Source: Denitromonas sp. (GTDB lineage Bacteria; Pseudomonadota; Gammaproteobacteria; Burkholderiales; Rhodocyclaceae). From it: a stretch of DNA of 64,000 nt. Below the pieces are notes generated by a model. That model ran no database searches. It was not told the origin of the DNA and worked only from the letters and a program-made list of their open reading frames with translations. Of the stretch, positions 57,091 to 64,000 are shown one piece after another. A program made the translations under genes and the position numbers. Position 1 is the stretch's first letter. Each line of letters starts with the position of its first letter. The stretch spans positions 573,501 through 637,500 of the forward strand of contig NZ_JAUCBR010000004.1 of the NCBI RefSeq assembly GCF_034676725.1, in the 5' to 3' direction.

Positions 57091-57123
57091 AAAGCCGCAG
57101 GCCCCCGGGCCCGCGGCTTTTTT
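57091..57123 (+). terminator. Rho-independent terminator after tRNA-Met
   Basis: AAAGCCGC...GCGGCTTT stem extended by GGCCC/GGGCC pairs, ending in T6, ten bases after the tRNA. Confidence 0.88.
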
Positions 57124-57169
57124 CGTTGTGGCGCCACCCGCCCGGGCGGCGTTTTAACAAAAACTTCTT

Positions 57170-57199
57170 TTGCCCCCAACCCACTCCGCTTCATAGACT
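57170..57199 (+). promoter_or_regulatory. Weak candidate promoter for the TRAP transporter operon
   Basis: TTGCCC (57170-57175), 18-base spacer, TAGACT (57194-57199), about 37 bases before the tatT-like ATG. Each box deviates from consensus. Confidence 0.3.
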
Positions 57200-57235
57200 C
57201 GCGCCTTCTCCTCTCCTTGCGGAGCGCGTTGGCAC

Positions 57236-58141
57236 ATGGTGTTTCGACGGGCGGTTCGACTGACGGCGGTAGCATGCGCCTTGAGCGCCTGTTCGGTGCA
57301 GCACCTGGCGGTGGACCGGCTGGGCGATGCGCTGGCGGGCTCGGGGGCGACGTTCAGCGCCGATGATGACCCGGCGCTGGTGCGCGATGCAGCGCCGTTT
57401 TCGCTCAAGCTGATGGAGAGCCTGCTGGCTGAGCGGCCAGCGCACGCAGGTTTGCTACTGGCGGCAGCGCGGGGTTTTACGCAGTACGCCTACGGCTTTG
57501 TCCAGCAAGGCGCCGACGAGACCGAGGTCGAGGATGTCACCGCCGCCTTTGCCCAGCGCGAGCGCGCACGGCGCCTGTATGTGCGCGCCAGGGGCTACGG
57601 GCTTCGGGCATTGGCGGTGGCGCATCCTGGCATCGACACGGCGCTGCGCACGCAGGCCGAGGCGGCTCTCGCCCCGACCGCGGCCGCCGACGTGCCCGCG
57701 CTGTACTGGACGGCGGCGGCCTGGGCGGCGGCGATTGCGCTGTCTACGGACACCCCGGAAGCCGTCGCCGACCTGCCGGTGGTGGGCGCGATGATGGACC
57801 GGGCGCTGGCACTCGATCCGGGTTTCGACGCCGGGGCGCTGCACACTTTCATGATCTCGTTTGCCATGTCACGCGCCGGCGAGGCCGCGCCCGCGGCCAC
57901 GGCACGCCGGCATTTCGACGCCGCGATTGCACTATCGCACGGCCGCCAGGCCGGACCGTATCTGGCGCTGGCCGAGGCGGTGGCGGTACCCGAGCAGCAC
58001 CGTGCCGAATTCCTCGCCCTGCTCGGCACCGCGCTGGCCATCGATGCCGACGCCGACCCTGCCTATCGCCTTGAAAACCTGATTCTTCAACGCCGCGCCC
58101 GCTGGCTGCAGGGGCGCGTGGACGACCTCTTTCTGGAGTAA
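57236..58141 (+). CDS. TRAP transporter-associated TPR lipoprotein (TatT family)
   Basis: 301 residues. It resembles TatT proteins, which form trimers with the TRAP substrate-binding protein (TPAT systems, described in Treponema). Lipoprotein signal ending ALSAC (Cys near residue 19). The rest is all-helical with TPR-like pairs. Segments PFSLKLMESLLAERPAHAGLLLAAARGFTQYAYGFVQ and GALHTFMISFAMSR are typical. It lies 3 bases before the dctP-like gene and begins the three-gene operon. Confidence 0.88.
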   Translation: MVFRRAVRLTAVACALSACSVQHLAVDRLGDALAGSGATFSADDDPALVRDAAPFSLKLMESLLAERPAHAGLLLAAARGFTQYAYGFVQQGADETEVEDVTAAFAQRERARRLYVRARGYGLRALAVAHPGIDTALRTQAEAALAPTAAADVPALYWTAAAWAAAIALSTDTPEAVADLPVVGAMMDRALALDPGFDAGALHTFMISFAMSRAGEAAPAATARRHFDAAIALSHGRQAGPYLALAEAVAVPEQHRAEFLALLGTALAIDADADPAYRLENLILQRRARWLQGRVDDLFLE

Positions 58142-58144
58142 TGC

Positions 58145-59152
58145 ATGCCCGACCGGATTCGCCGTCTTCTTCTCGTACTGCTCGTTCTCGCCACCGGCCC
58201 GGCCCTGGCCGAGAAGCTCACCCTGCGCCTGGGCACGCTGGCGCCCAAGAACTCGCTCTACCACCGCGCGCTGCTCGAAATGGGTGAGGCGTGGCGGGTG
58301 GCGCAGGGCGACGGATCGAAGCTGATCGTGTTCACCGACGGCGCGCAGGGCGGCGAGTCGGACACGGTCAAACGCATGCGCATCGGCCAGCTCAATGGCG
58401 GGCTGCTGTCGGTGGTCGGGCTGCGCGAGATCGACCCGAGCGTGTCGGCGCTGCAGACCATGCCGCTGATGTTCCGCAGCTGGGACGAGGTCGACCATGT
58501 GCGCGAGCAGCTGCGCCCGGCGATGGAGCAGCGCTTCTACGACAAGGGTTACGTGGTCCTGTCCTGGGGCGACGCGGGTTGGGTGCGCTTTTTCTCGCAG
58601 CAGCCGGCCGCCGCGCCGGAGGACTTCAAGTCGATGAAGATGTTCACCTGGGCCGGCGAGCCTGAACAGATGGAGGTAATGAAGGCGCTCGGCTACCAGC
58701 CGGTGTCGCTCGAAACCGCCGACATCCTGCCCGCCCTGCAGACCGGGCTGATCGAGGTCGTGCCGGCCACGCCGTATTACGCGCTGGCGGCGCAGTTCAG
58801 CGGCCCGGCGCCGCACATGCTCGAACTGAACTGGGCGCCCATCGTCGGCGCGCTGGTGGTCACCCGCAAGGCCTGGGACAGCATGAGCCCGGCCGGCCAG
58901 ACGGCGCTGCGCGAGGCGGCCCGCACGGCGGGCGAGAAGATGCGTGCTCAGGCCCGCAAAGAGGTGGACGATGCCGTCGCGGCCATGGTCAAACGCGGGC
59001 TCAAGGTCACCCGTCCGAGTCCCGAGCAGATGACGGCCTGGCAGGCACTGGCCGAGTCGGTCTATCCGCAGATCCGCGGCCGACTGGTGCCCGCCGAGAC
59101 CTTTGACGAGGTCACCCGCCTGCTCGCCGACTACCGCGCCCGCAACAAGTAA
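58145..59152 (+). CDS. TRAP transporter periplasmic substrate-binding protein (DctP family)
   Basis: 335 residues with a signal peptide (RRLLLVLLVLATGPALA). DctP family features: LRLGTLAPKNSLYHRALLEMGEAW, the helix VDHVREQLRPAMEQRFYDKGYVVLSW, and the conserved Arg region (WVRFFSQQPAAAPEDFKSMKMFTW). The ligand cannot be read from sequence; TPAT-linked DctP proteins often bind hydrophobic ligands. It is followed after 52 bases by the fused membrane component. Confidence 0.9.
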   Translation: MPDRIRRLLLVLLVLATGPALAEKLTLRLGTLAPKNSLYHRALLEMGEAWRVAQGDGSKLIVFTDGAQGGESDTVKRMRIGQLNGGLLSVVGLREIDPSVSALQTMPLMFRSWDEVDHVREQLRPAMEQRFYDKGYVVLSWGDAGWVRFFSQQPAAAPEDFKSMKMFTWAGEPEQMEVMKALGYQPVSLETADILPALQTGLIEVVPATPYYALAAQFSGPAPHMLELNWAPIVGALVVTRKAWDSMSPAGQTALREAARTAGEKMRAQARKEVDDAVAAMVKRGLKVTRPSPEQMTAWQALAESVYPQIRGRLVPAETFDEVTRLLADYRARNK

Positions 59153-59204
59153 GCCCCTCTGCGCCTAACCCGGGGGCCGCGTCTGGCTCCCGCCGGAATC
59201 ATCC

Positions 59205-61040
59205 ATGCCCCGTCCCGCCGATTCCCCGCCGATCTACGACGCCCCTTCCGAACGCGCTGGCCCGTGGTGGCGAGTGCACCGCGTTGAAGACACCCTGCTG
59301 TCGCTGGTGCTGGCGGCCATGGTGCTGCTGCCGGTGCTTGAGATCACCCTGCGCAGCACGCTGTCGGTGGGCGTGGCCAATGCCGCCGCGCTAGTGCAGC
59401 ACGGCGTGCTGCTGGTCGGCATGCTCGGTGCGGCAGTGGCGGCGCGCGAGGGGCGACTGCTGAGCATCGCCGGCCTGGGCCGCTGGGTGCCCGAGCGTTT
59501 TCGCTGGGTGCATCGCGCCGCGGCCGGTGGCTTGGCAATGGCGGTGACCGGGGTGCTCGCGCGCGCGGCGTGGGATTTCGTGAGCGTCGAGCGCGAGGGC
59601 GGCAACCTGCTCGCCTACGGCGTGCCGGTGTGGTGGGTGGAGGCGGTGATGCCGGCCGGCTTTGCGCTGATCGCGCTGCGGCTGTGGATCCGCTCGGGCG
59701 AGCGTTTTGCCGACCGGGCGCTGAGCCTCGCGGTGGCGGCCGGCCTGCTCGGCGTGGCACCCCTCAGCACGGCGACGCCGGTGGTCGCGCTGCTGGCGTT
59801 GGCGGTGCTGCTGGGCGCGCCGGTGTTCGTGGTGCTCGGCGGGGTCGCGCTGTGGCTGTTCGCCGGCGACGACCTGCCGCTGGCGGCGATCCCGCTCAAC
59901 CACTACCAGCTCACCGTCAATCCCTCGCTGCCGGCGATTCCGCTGTTCACGCTGGCCGGCTATTTCCTCGCTGAAGGCGGCGCGCCGGCGCGGCTGATCC
60001 GCGTCTTCCGCGCGCTTTTCGGCCGCTTCCGCGGCGGCGCGGCGCTGGTCACGGTGTTGCTGACCGCCTTCTTTACCTCCTTCACCGGCGCCTCGGGCGT
60101 CACCATTCTGGCGCTCGGCGGGCTGCTCATGCCGCTACTGCAAGGGGTGCGCTACCCGGAGCGCGCGGGCATCGGCCTGATCACCAGCGGCTGTTCGCTC
60201 GGCGTGCTAATCCCGCCCGCGCTACCGCTGATCCTCTACGCCATCATCGCCCGCCAGCCGATCGAGACCATGCTGCTCGCTGCGGTGGTGCCGGCTGCGG
60301 TGATGACCACGATGCTGGTGCTGCTGGGCATCTGGCGCCAACCCAAAGACACGGCGCCCACGCCCTTCGATGCGGCCGAAGCACTCGCCGCGCTCAAGGC
60401 GGCCAAGTGGGAGCTGGCCATTCCGCTGGTGACCTTCGGCGGGCTGGCCAGCGGCCTGGTCACGCCAACCGAGACCGCCGCGCTCACCGCGCTGTATGCC
60501 TTCATCGTCGAGGTGCTGATCTACCGCGACCTGTCACTCACCCGCGATGTGCCGCGGGTGATGGCCGAGTGCGGGCTGCTGGTCGGCGGCATCATCCTGA
60601 TCCTGGGCATGGCGCTGGGCTTCACCAACTACCTGATCGACGCGCAGATCGCCGATCAGGTGTCCGAATGGGTGCAGGCCAGCATCGCCTCACCATGGGT
60701 GTTCCTGCTCGCGCTCAACGGCTTACTGCTGCTGGTCGGCGCCTTCATGGACATCTACTCGGCGATCATCGTGGTGACGCCGCTGATCGTCCCCATCGGA
60801 CTCGCCTTCGGCATCCACCCTGTGCATCTGGGCGTCATCTTCCTGGCCAACATGGAGCTCGGCTTCCTGACCCCGCCGGTCGGCATGAACCTGTTCTTCG
60901 CCTCCTACCGCTTCGGCAAACCGATCGGCGAGGTCGCCCGCGCCGTGCTGCCTGCGCTGGCGGTGCTGGCCATCGGCGTGCTGCTGATCACCTATGTGCC
61001 GGCCTTCTCGATGTGGCTGCCGGGCGTGCTATTGCGCTGA
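59205..61040 (+). CDS. TRAP transporter fused permease (DctQ-DctM)
   Basis: 611 residues. The N-terminal 160 residues form the four-helix DctQ part (LLSLVLAAMVLLPVLEI), and the rest is the DctM large subunit with about 12 helices (FTSFTGASGVTILALGGLLMPLLQ; SGCSLGVLIPPALPLILYAI; TPTETAALTALYAF). Na+-driven symport is inferred from the family. Small and large subunits are fused rather than separate. It is convergent with the ferric-binding protein gene (adjacent stops). Confidence 0.92.
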   Translation: MPRPADSPPIYDAPSERAGPWWRVHRVEDTLLSLVLAAMVLLPVLEITLRSTLSVGVANAAALVQHGVLLVGMLGAAVAAREGRLLSIAGLGRWVPERFRWVHRAAAGGLAMAVTGVLARAAWDFVSVEREGGNLLAYGVPVWWVEAVMPAGFALIALRLWIRSGERFADRALSLAVAAGLLGVAPLSTATPVVALLALAVLLGAPVFVVLGGVALWLFAGDDLPLAAIPLNHYQLTVNPSLPAIPLFTLAGYFLAEGGAPARLIRVFRALFGRFRGGAALVTVLLTAFFTSFTGASGVTILALGGLLMPLLQGVRYPERAGIGLITSGCSLGVLIPPALPLILYAIIARQPIETMLLAAVVPAAVMTTMLVLLGIWRQPKDTAPTPFDAAEALAALKAAKWELAIPLVTFGGLASGLVTPTETAALTALYAFIVEVLIYRDLSLTRDVPRVMAECGLLVGGIILILGMALGFTNYLIDAQIADQVSEWVQASIASPWVFLLALNGLLLLVGAFMDIYSAIIVVTPLIVPIGLAFGIHPVHLGVIFLANMELGFLTPPVGMNLFFASYRFGKPIGEVARAVLPALAVLAIGVLLITYVPAFSMWLPGVLLR

Positions 61041-62057
61041 TCAGCGGTAGCCGGCGCGGTCGAGCAGTTTTTGCGCCGCCACCAGGTTGTTGGCCAGCAT
61101 GGGCAGCGGCAGGGTGTCGGCGGCGAAGCGGCCGAGTTCGTCGAGTTCGAGGTTGTCGATCTTCACCCCCGGCACGGCCGGCCACTCGTTGTTGGCGTTG
61201 GCGAAGTAGCGCTGGGCTTCGTCGCTGGCGAGGTATTCGAGGAAGGCCACGGCCGCTGCGCGGTGCTTGCTGGTCTTGACCATGCCGCCACCGGACACAT
61301 TCACATGCGTGCCATAAGCGCCCTGGTTGGGCCACACGATGCCGACCCGCTTGAGCAGGTTGCGCTCTTCGACCCGCTCGGAGGCCATCATGCGGGCCAG
61401 GTAGTAGCTGTTCGATACCGCCACGCCGCACTCGCCCACCGCCACCGACTTGATCTGATCCGAATCGCCGCCCTTGGGCGCACGCGCAAAATTGGCGACC
61501 ATGCCGCGCGCCCAGGCCTCGGTGGCCGCTTCGCCATTGTGTGCAATCTGCGAGGCGACCAGCGACAGGTTGTAGGGATGCGCGCCCGAGCGGCTGCACA
61601 GCAGGCCCTTGAGCTTGGGGTCGGCCAGCGATTCATAGGTGGGCACATCGGCGGCCTTGAGCTTGCGCGCGTTGTAGATGATCACCCGCGCGCGGGTCGA
61701 GAAGGCAAACCAGTGCGGTGAGCGCAGATGCGCGGGAATGCGCGCCTCCAGCACGGCCGACTGCACCGGCGCGAAGATGCCGTAGGCCTCGGCTTGCGCC
61801 AGGCGCGCGGCGTCGACGGTGATCAGCACATCGGCCGGGCTGTTGTCGCCCTCGGCGAGGATGCGTTCGAGCAATTCCTGCTCGTTGCCTTCGATGCGAT
61901 TGATGCGGATGCCGGTCTGGCGGGTGAAGCCCTCGTAGAGCGCTTCGTCGGTCTGGTAGTGGCGGGCGGAGTAGAGGTTGAGGACGGCCTCTTCGGCGAA
62001 CGCCCCCTGGCTGACAAAAACCACGGCGAGCGCGGCGGTAAGCTTGCGAAGCATCAT
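61041..62057 (-). CDS. Ferric iron ABC transporter substrate-binding protein (FbpA/FutA type)
   Basis: 338 residues with a signal peptide (LTAALAVVFVSQGAFA|EE). Iron-binding FbpA motifs: LYSARHYQTDEALYEGF near the N terminus and the tandem tyrosines in VSNSYYLARM; YEGF Tyr may also contribute. The start ATG 62057 is chosen because AAGGA lies 8 bases upstream; a start 27 bases further upstream is weaker. The partner permease and ATPase are not in the window. It follows the PKHD hydroxylase gene after 13 bases. Confidence 0.9.
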   Translation of the reverse strand: MMLRKLTAALAVVFVSQGAFAEEAVLNLYSARHYQTDEALYEGFTRQTGIRINRIEGNEQELLERILAEGDNSPADVLITVDAARLAQAEAYGIFAPVQSAVLEARIPAHLRSPHWFAFSTRARVIIYNARKLKAADVPTYESLADPKLKGLLCSRSGAHPYNLSLVASQIAHNGEAATEAWARGMVANFARAPKGGDSDQIKSVAVGECGVAVSNSYYLARMMASERVEERNLLKRVGIVWPNQGAYGTHVNVSGGGMVKTSKHRAAAVAFLEYLASDEAQRYFANANNEWPAVPGVKIDNLELDELGRFAADTLPLPMLANNLVAAQKLLDRAGYR

Positions 62058-62070
62058 GGATCGCATCCTT

Positions 62071-62754
62071 TCAGGTCGCGGCATGCAGCCGCAAAAGGTT
62101 GTGGTAGACAGCGGTCAGCTTCAGCAGGTTGGCGTCGTCTGCCGCCACGGTGGCATTGAGGCCCTGAATGGCCTGATCGAGGTCGAACAGCACGGTGCGC
62201 GCGGCGTCGTTGTGCACCAGGCTTTCGATCCAGAAGAAGGAGGCCACCCGTGCGCCACGGGTCACCGGGGTGACGCGGTGCAGGCTGCTCGACGGGTAGA
62301 GCACCATGTCGCCGGCCGCCAGCTTGACGGCCTGGATGCCGAAGGGGCCTTCGATCTCCAGCTCGCCACCGTCGTACTCGTCCGGCTCGGCCAGAAACAG
62401 CGTGGCCGACAGGTCGGTGCGCAGCGACACGCCGGTGCCGGGCACATGCATCACGGCGCTGTCGACATGCGCGCCGTAGGTGCCGCCGTCGGCATAGCGG
62501 TTGAACTTGGGCGGGTAGATCTTGCCCGGCAAGGCCGCCGAGACGAACAGCGGCGTCTCGCCCAGACGGCGCAAAATGGCCTGCCCGAGTTCCACGGCCA
62601 GCGGCGAGGCGTCGTCGAGTTGGGCGTTGCGTTTCACATGGCGGGCCAGCGTGCCGGCCGTGGCCAGGCCGTCCTGCCAGTCGGCGGCGTCGAGGCGCTC
62701 GCGGAAGCGGCGCACCTCATCTTTGCTCAAGACATTTTCAATCGGGATCAACAT
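62071..62754 (-). CDS. Fe(II)/2-oxoglutarate PKHD-type hydroxylase (PiuC/YbiX family)
   Basis: 227 residues. The dioxygenase facial triad appears as H and D in TYGAHVDSAVM and the distal His in SSSLHRVTPVTRGAR, where Arg binds 2-oxoglutarate. PiuC-type enzymes are regularly paired with TonB-dependent siderophore receptors, consistent with the receptor upstream. The substrate is unknown. Its start overlaps the preceding oxidase gene by 17 bases. Confidence 0.93.
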   Translation of the reverse strand: MLIPIENVLSKDEVRRFRERLDAADWQDGLATAGTLARHVKRNAQLDDASPLAVELGQAILRRLGETPLFVSAALPGKIYPPKFNRYADGGTYGAHVDSAVMHVPGTGVSLRTDLSATLFLAEPDEYDGGELEIEGPFGIQAVKLAAGDMVLYPSSSLHRVTPVTRGARVASFFWIESLVHNDAARTVLFDLDQAIQGLNATVAADDANLLKLTAVYHNLLRLHAAT

Positions 62755-63850
62755 CAGAATTCTCGCAGATCAGGGTGGAATCGATATCGGCCAGCGTGGC
62801 GCAGCCGGCCATGGCCATGCACAGCTCAAGTTCCTGGTGCAAGGTGCGCAGCAGGTGCGCCACGCCCAGCGCGCCGGCCACGCTCAGCGCGTATACCTGC
62901 AGGCGGCCGACCATCACCGCCGAGGCGCCCAGCGCCAGGGCTTTGAACACATCGCTACCGCTGCGCACGCCGCTGTCGAGCAGCACCGGCAGGTCGGGGC
63001 CGACCGCGCGGCGGATGGCCGGCAGCGCGGCGAGGCTGGCGGGCACACCATCGAGCGCGCGGCCGCCATGGTTGGAGACGATCAGCCCGGCCACGCCGGC
63101 ATCGCGCAGGGCCAGGGCTTCGTCGGCGCGCAGCACGCCCTTGACCAGCACCGGCAAACGGGTGGCCGACAGCAGCCAGCGCAGGTCGGCCCAGGTGGGC
63201 GCCTCGCGCATGGCGCCCTGAAAGATGAGGCTCGCGTCCGCGGCCAGTGCCCGCTGCGGCGGCACGGCGTAGCGCGCCAGATTGACCGCGCCCGGCAGCG
63301 CAACGCCGGCACGCACGGCCCGTCGGCCGGGGCTCTGCACCGAGGCATCGAGTGTGACCACCAGCGCGGTATAGTCAGCCTGCTCGGCGCGCTGGATGAG
63401 ATCCCGCGTGGCGTCGCGCCGGGGTTGGAAATAGAGCTGAAACCACTTCTCGCCCTCGCTGGCGCGGGCGATGTCCTCGATCGGGCAGGTGGCGAGCGTG
63501 CTCACCGTGAGGCAGGCATCGGCGGCAGCGGCACCGCGCGCGGTGTCGATCTCGCCGGCCGGATGCGCCAGCGTCTGATAGGCCAGCGGCGCCAGCGCGA
63601 TGGGGTGCCGCCACGCACGCCCGAACAGCGTGGTGCGCGTATGGCCGGCGGTCACATCGCGCAGCAGCCGCGGCAGGATCTGCCAGCGCGCGAAGGCGCG
63701 GCGGTTGGCGCGCAGGGTGCGCTCCTCGCCGCTGGCGCCAGCGATGTAGGCCAGCGCGGGCGCGGCGATGAACTGTGGCGCCAGCGCTTCGTAGTCGGCA
63801 GCGCAGAGGATGTCGCGCGGGATGTGGTCCAGCGTGGCGTGTGCGGTCAT
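62738..63850 (-). CDS. FMN-dependent alpha-hydroxy-acid oxidising protein
   Basis: 370 residues of the LldD/glycolate oxidase family. Catalytic base His in SNHGGRALDG, Lys in PVLVKGVL, Arg in LDSGVRSGSDVFKALALGA, FMN phosphate loop MVGRLQVYAL. The N-terminal YIAGASGEERT stands where family members have YYxSGA, so the conserved Tyr pair is partly altered. The start ATG 63850 (MTAHATLDHIP) has GGGAGC upstream. Inserted between a TonB receptor and a PKHD hydroxylase; function in iron uptake not evident. Confidence 0.88.
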   Translation of the reverse strand: MTAHATLDHIPRDILCAADYEALAPQFIAAPALAYIAGASGEERTLRANRRAFARWQILPRLLRDVTAGHTRTTLFGRAWRHPIALAPLAYQTLAHPAGEIDTARGAAAADACLTVSTLATCPIEDIARASEGEKWFQLYFQPRRDATRDLIQRAEQADYTALVVTLDASVQSPGRRAVRAGVALPGAVNLARYAVPPQRALAADASLIFQGAMREAPTWADLRWLLSATRLPVLVKGVLRADEALALRDAGVAGLIVSNHGGRALDGVPASLAALPAIRRAVGPDLPVLLDSGVRSGSDVFKALALGASAVMVGRLQVYALSVAGALGVAHLLRTLHQELELCMAMAGCATLADIDSTLICENSDVDPD

Positions 63851-63866
63851 GAAGCTCCCATCAATG

Positions 63867-63894
63867 CAAAAACGCCGGGCCACGCGGCCCGGCG
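63867..63894 (-). terminator. Terminator of the TonB-dependent receptor gene
   Basis: Nine-bp GC stem (63873-63881 with 63886-63894), 4-base loop, followed on the minus strand by T5. It separates the receptor gene from the oxidase gene. Confidence 0.85.
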
Positions 63895-63911
63895 CTGGAA
63901 ACCCCCTTCGC

Positions 63912-64000
63912 TCAGAAGTCGTAGTTGAGCGTCAGGCGGGCGTTGCGGGCATCGCCCATGTAGAGCATGGCGCCAGAACGATAGGCCGCGAGGTAGTAGG
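63912..64000 (-). CDS. TonB-dependent outer-membrane receptor (3' end only)
   Basis: Only the last 28 codons are in the window. They read YMGDARNARLTLNYDF and stop, which is the typical last beta-strand of a TonB-dependent siderophore receptor ending in Phe. The rest lies beyond the window edge. The adjacent terminator and the PKHD hydroxylase and FbpA genes support an iron-uptake role. Confidence 0.75.
   Translation of the reverse strand, partial: YYLAAYRSGAMLYMGDARNARLTLNYDF

Overview
The window is a high-GC chromosomal segment. Its gene content suggests a betaproteobacterium, most likely of the Rhodocyclales (Azoarcus/Thauera/Denitromonas-like). The grounds are a PHA phasin, a short-form hisG, the mlaFEDACB and miaB-phoH-ybeY-corC-lnt-glyQS-gmhB-plsC gene orders, and an MSHA-like pilus locus. 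The lineage is inferred from content and order, not from a search. No transposase, integrase, phage gene or CRISPR array was recognised.

Layout. 1-1767: sucCD (minus), sucD cut by the window edge. 2030-5146: a frameshifted DUF2889 gene and a FimV-like gene broken at an 11-C run. 5184-7153: a Nif3-family gene divergent from a membrane-anchored HtrA protease. 7170-23074: one long minus-strand run in the order mlaF-E-D-A-C-B, an ABC-2 exporter pair, ibaG, murA, hisG-D-B-H-A-F-I-E, hinT, tatABC. It builds the cell envelope (lipid transport, peptidoglycan precursor, Tat export) and makes histidine. hisC lies inside it on the opposite strand, next to a REP-like palindrome.

23214-40466: an MSHA-like type IV pilus locus. 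A sigma-54 response regulator leads a plus-strand operon of ATPase/SPOR protein, secretin, TPR protein, assembly ATPase, platform protein, MshI-, MshJ- and MshK-like proteins, two pilin-like proteins and a membrane adenylate cyclase. A convergent sensor kinase follows. It is divergent from a pilin gene that has a near-perfect sigma-54 promoter. The kinase, regulator and promoter form a plausible dedicated control circuit. This is the most interesting part of the window.

40463-46361: a Kef-type antiporter, kdsD-lptC-lptA (LPS), an enoyl-CoA hydratase, and a phasin with a consensus sigma-70 promoter and a strong terminator. 46598-56803: plsC, gmhB, glyS, glyQ, lnt, corC, ybeY, phoH, miaB and a small exported protein, all minus. 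57005-57081: tRNA-Met(CAT) with its own promoter and terminator. 57236-61040: a TatT-type TRAP transporter. 61041-64000: an iron-uptake group on the minus strand (TonB-dependent receptor end, FMN hydroxyacid oxidase, PKHD hydroxylase, ferric-binding protein).

Five places carry what looks like exactly one surplus base inside a coding region, four of them in or beside poly-C runs. Either the underlying sequence has homopolymer errors or some of these are slippage sites; reads would decide.
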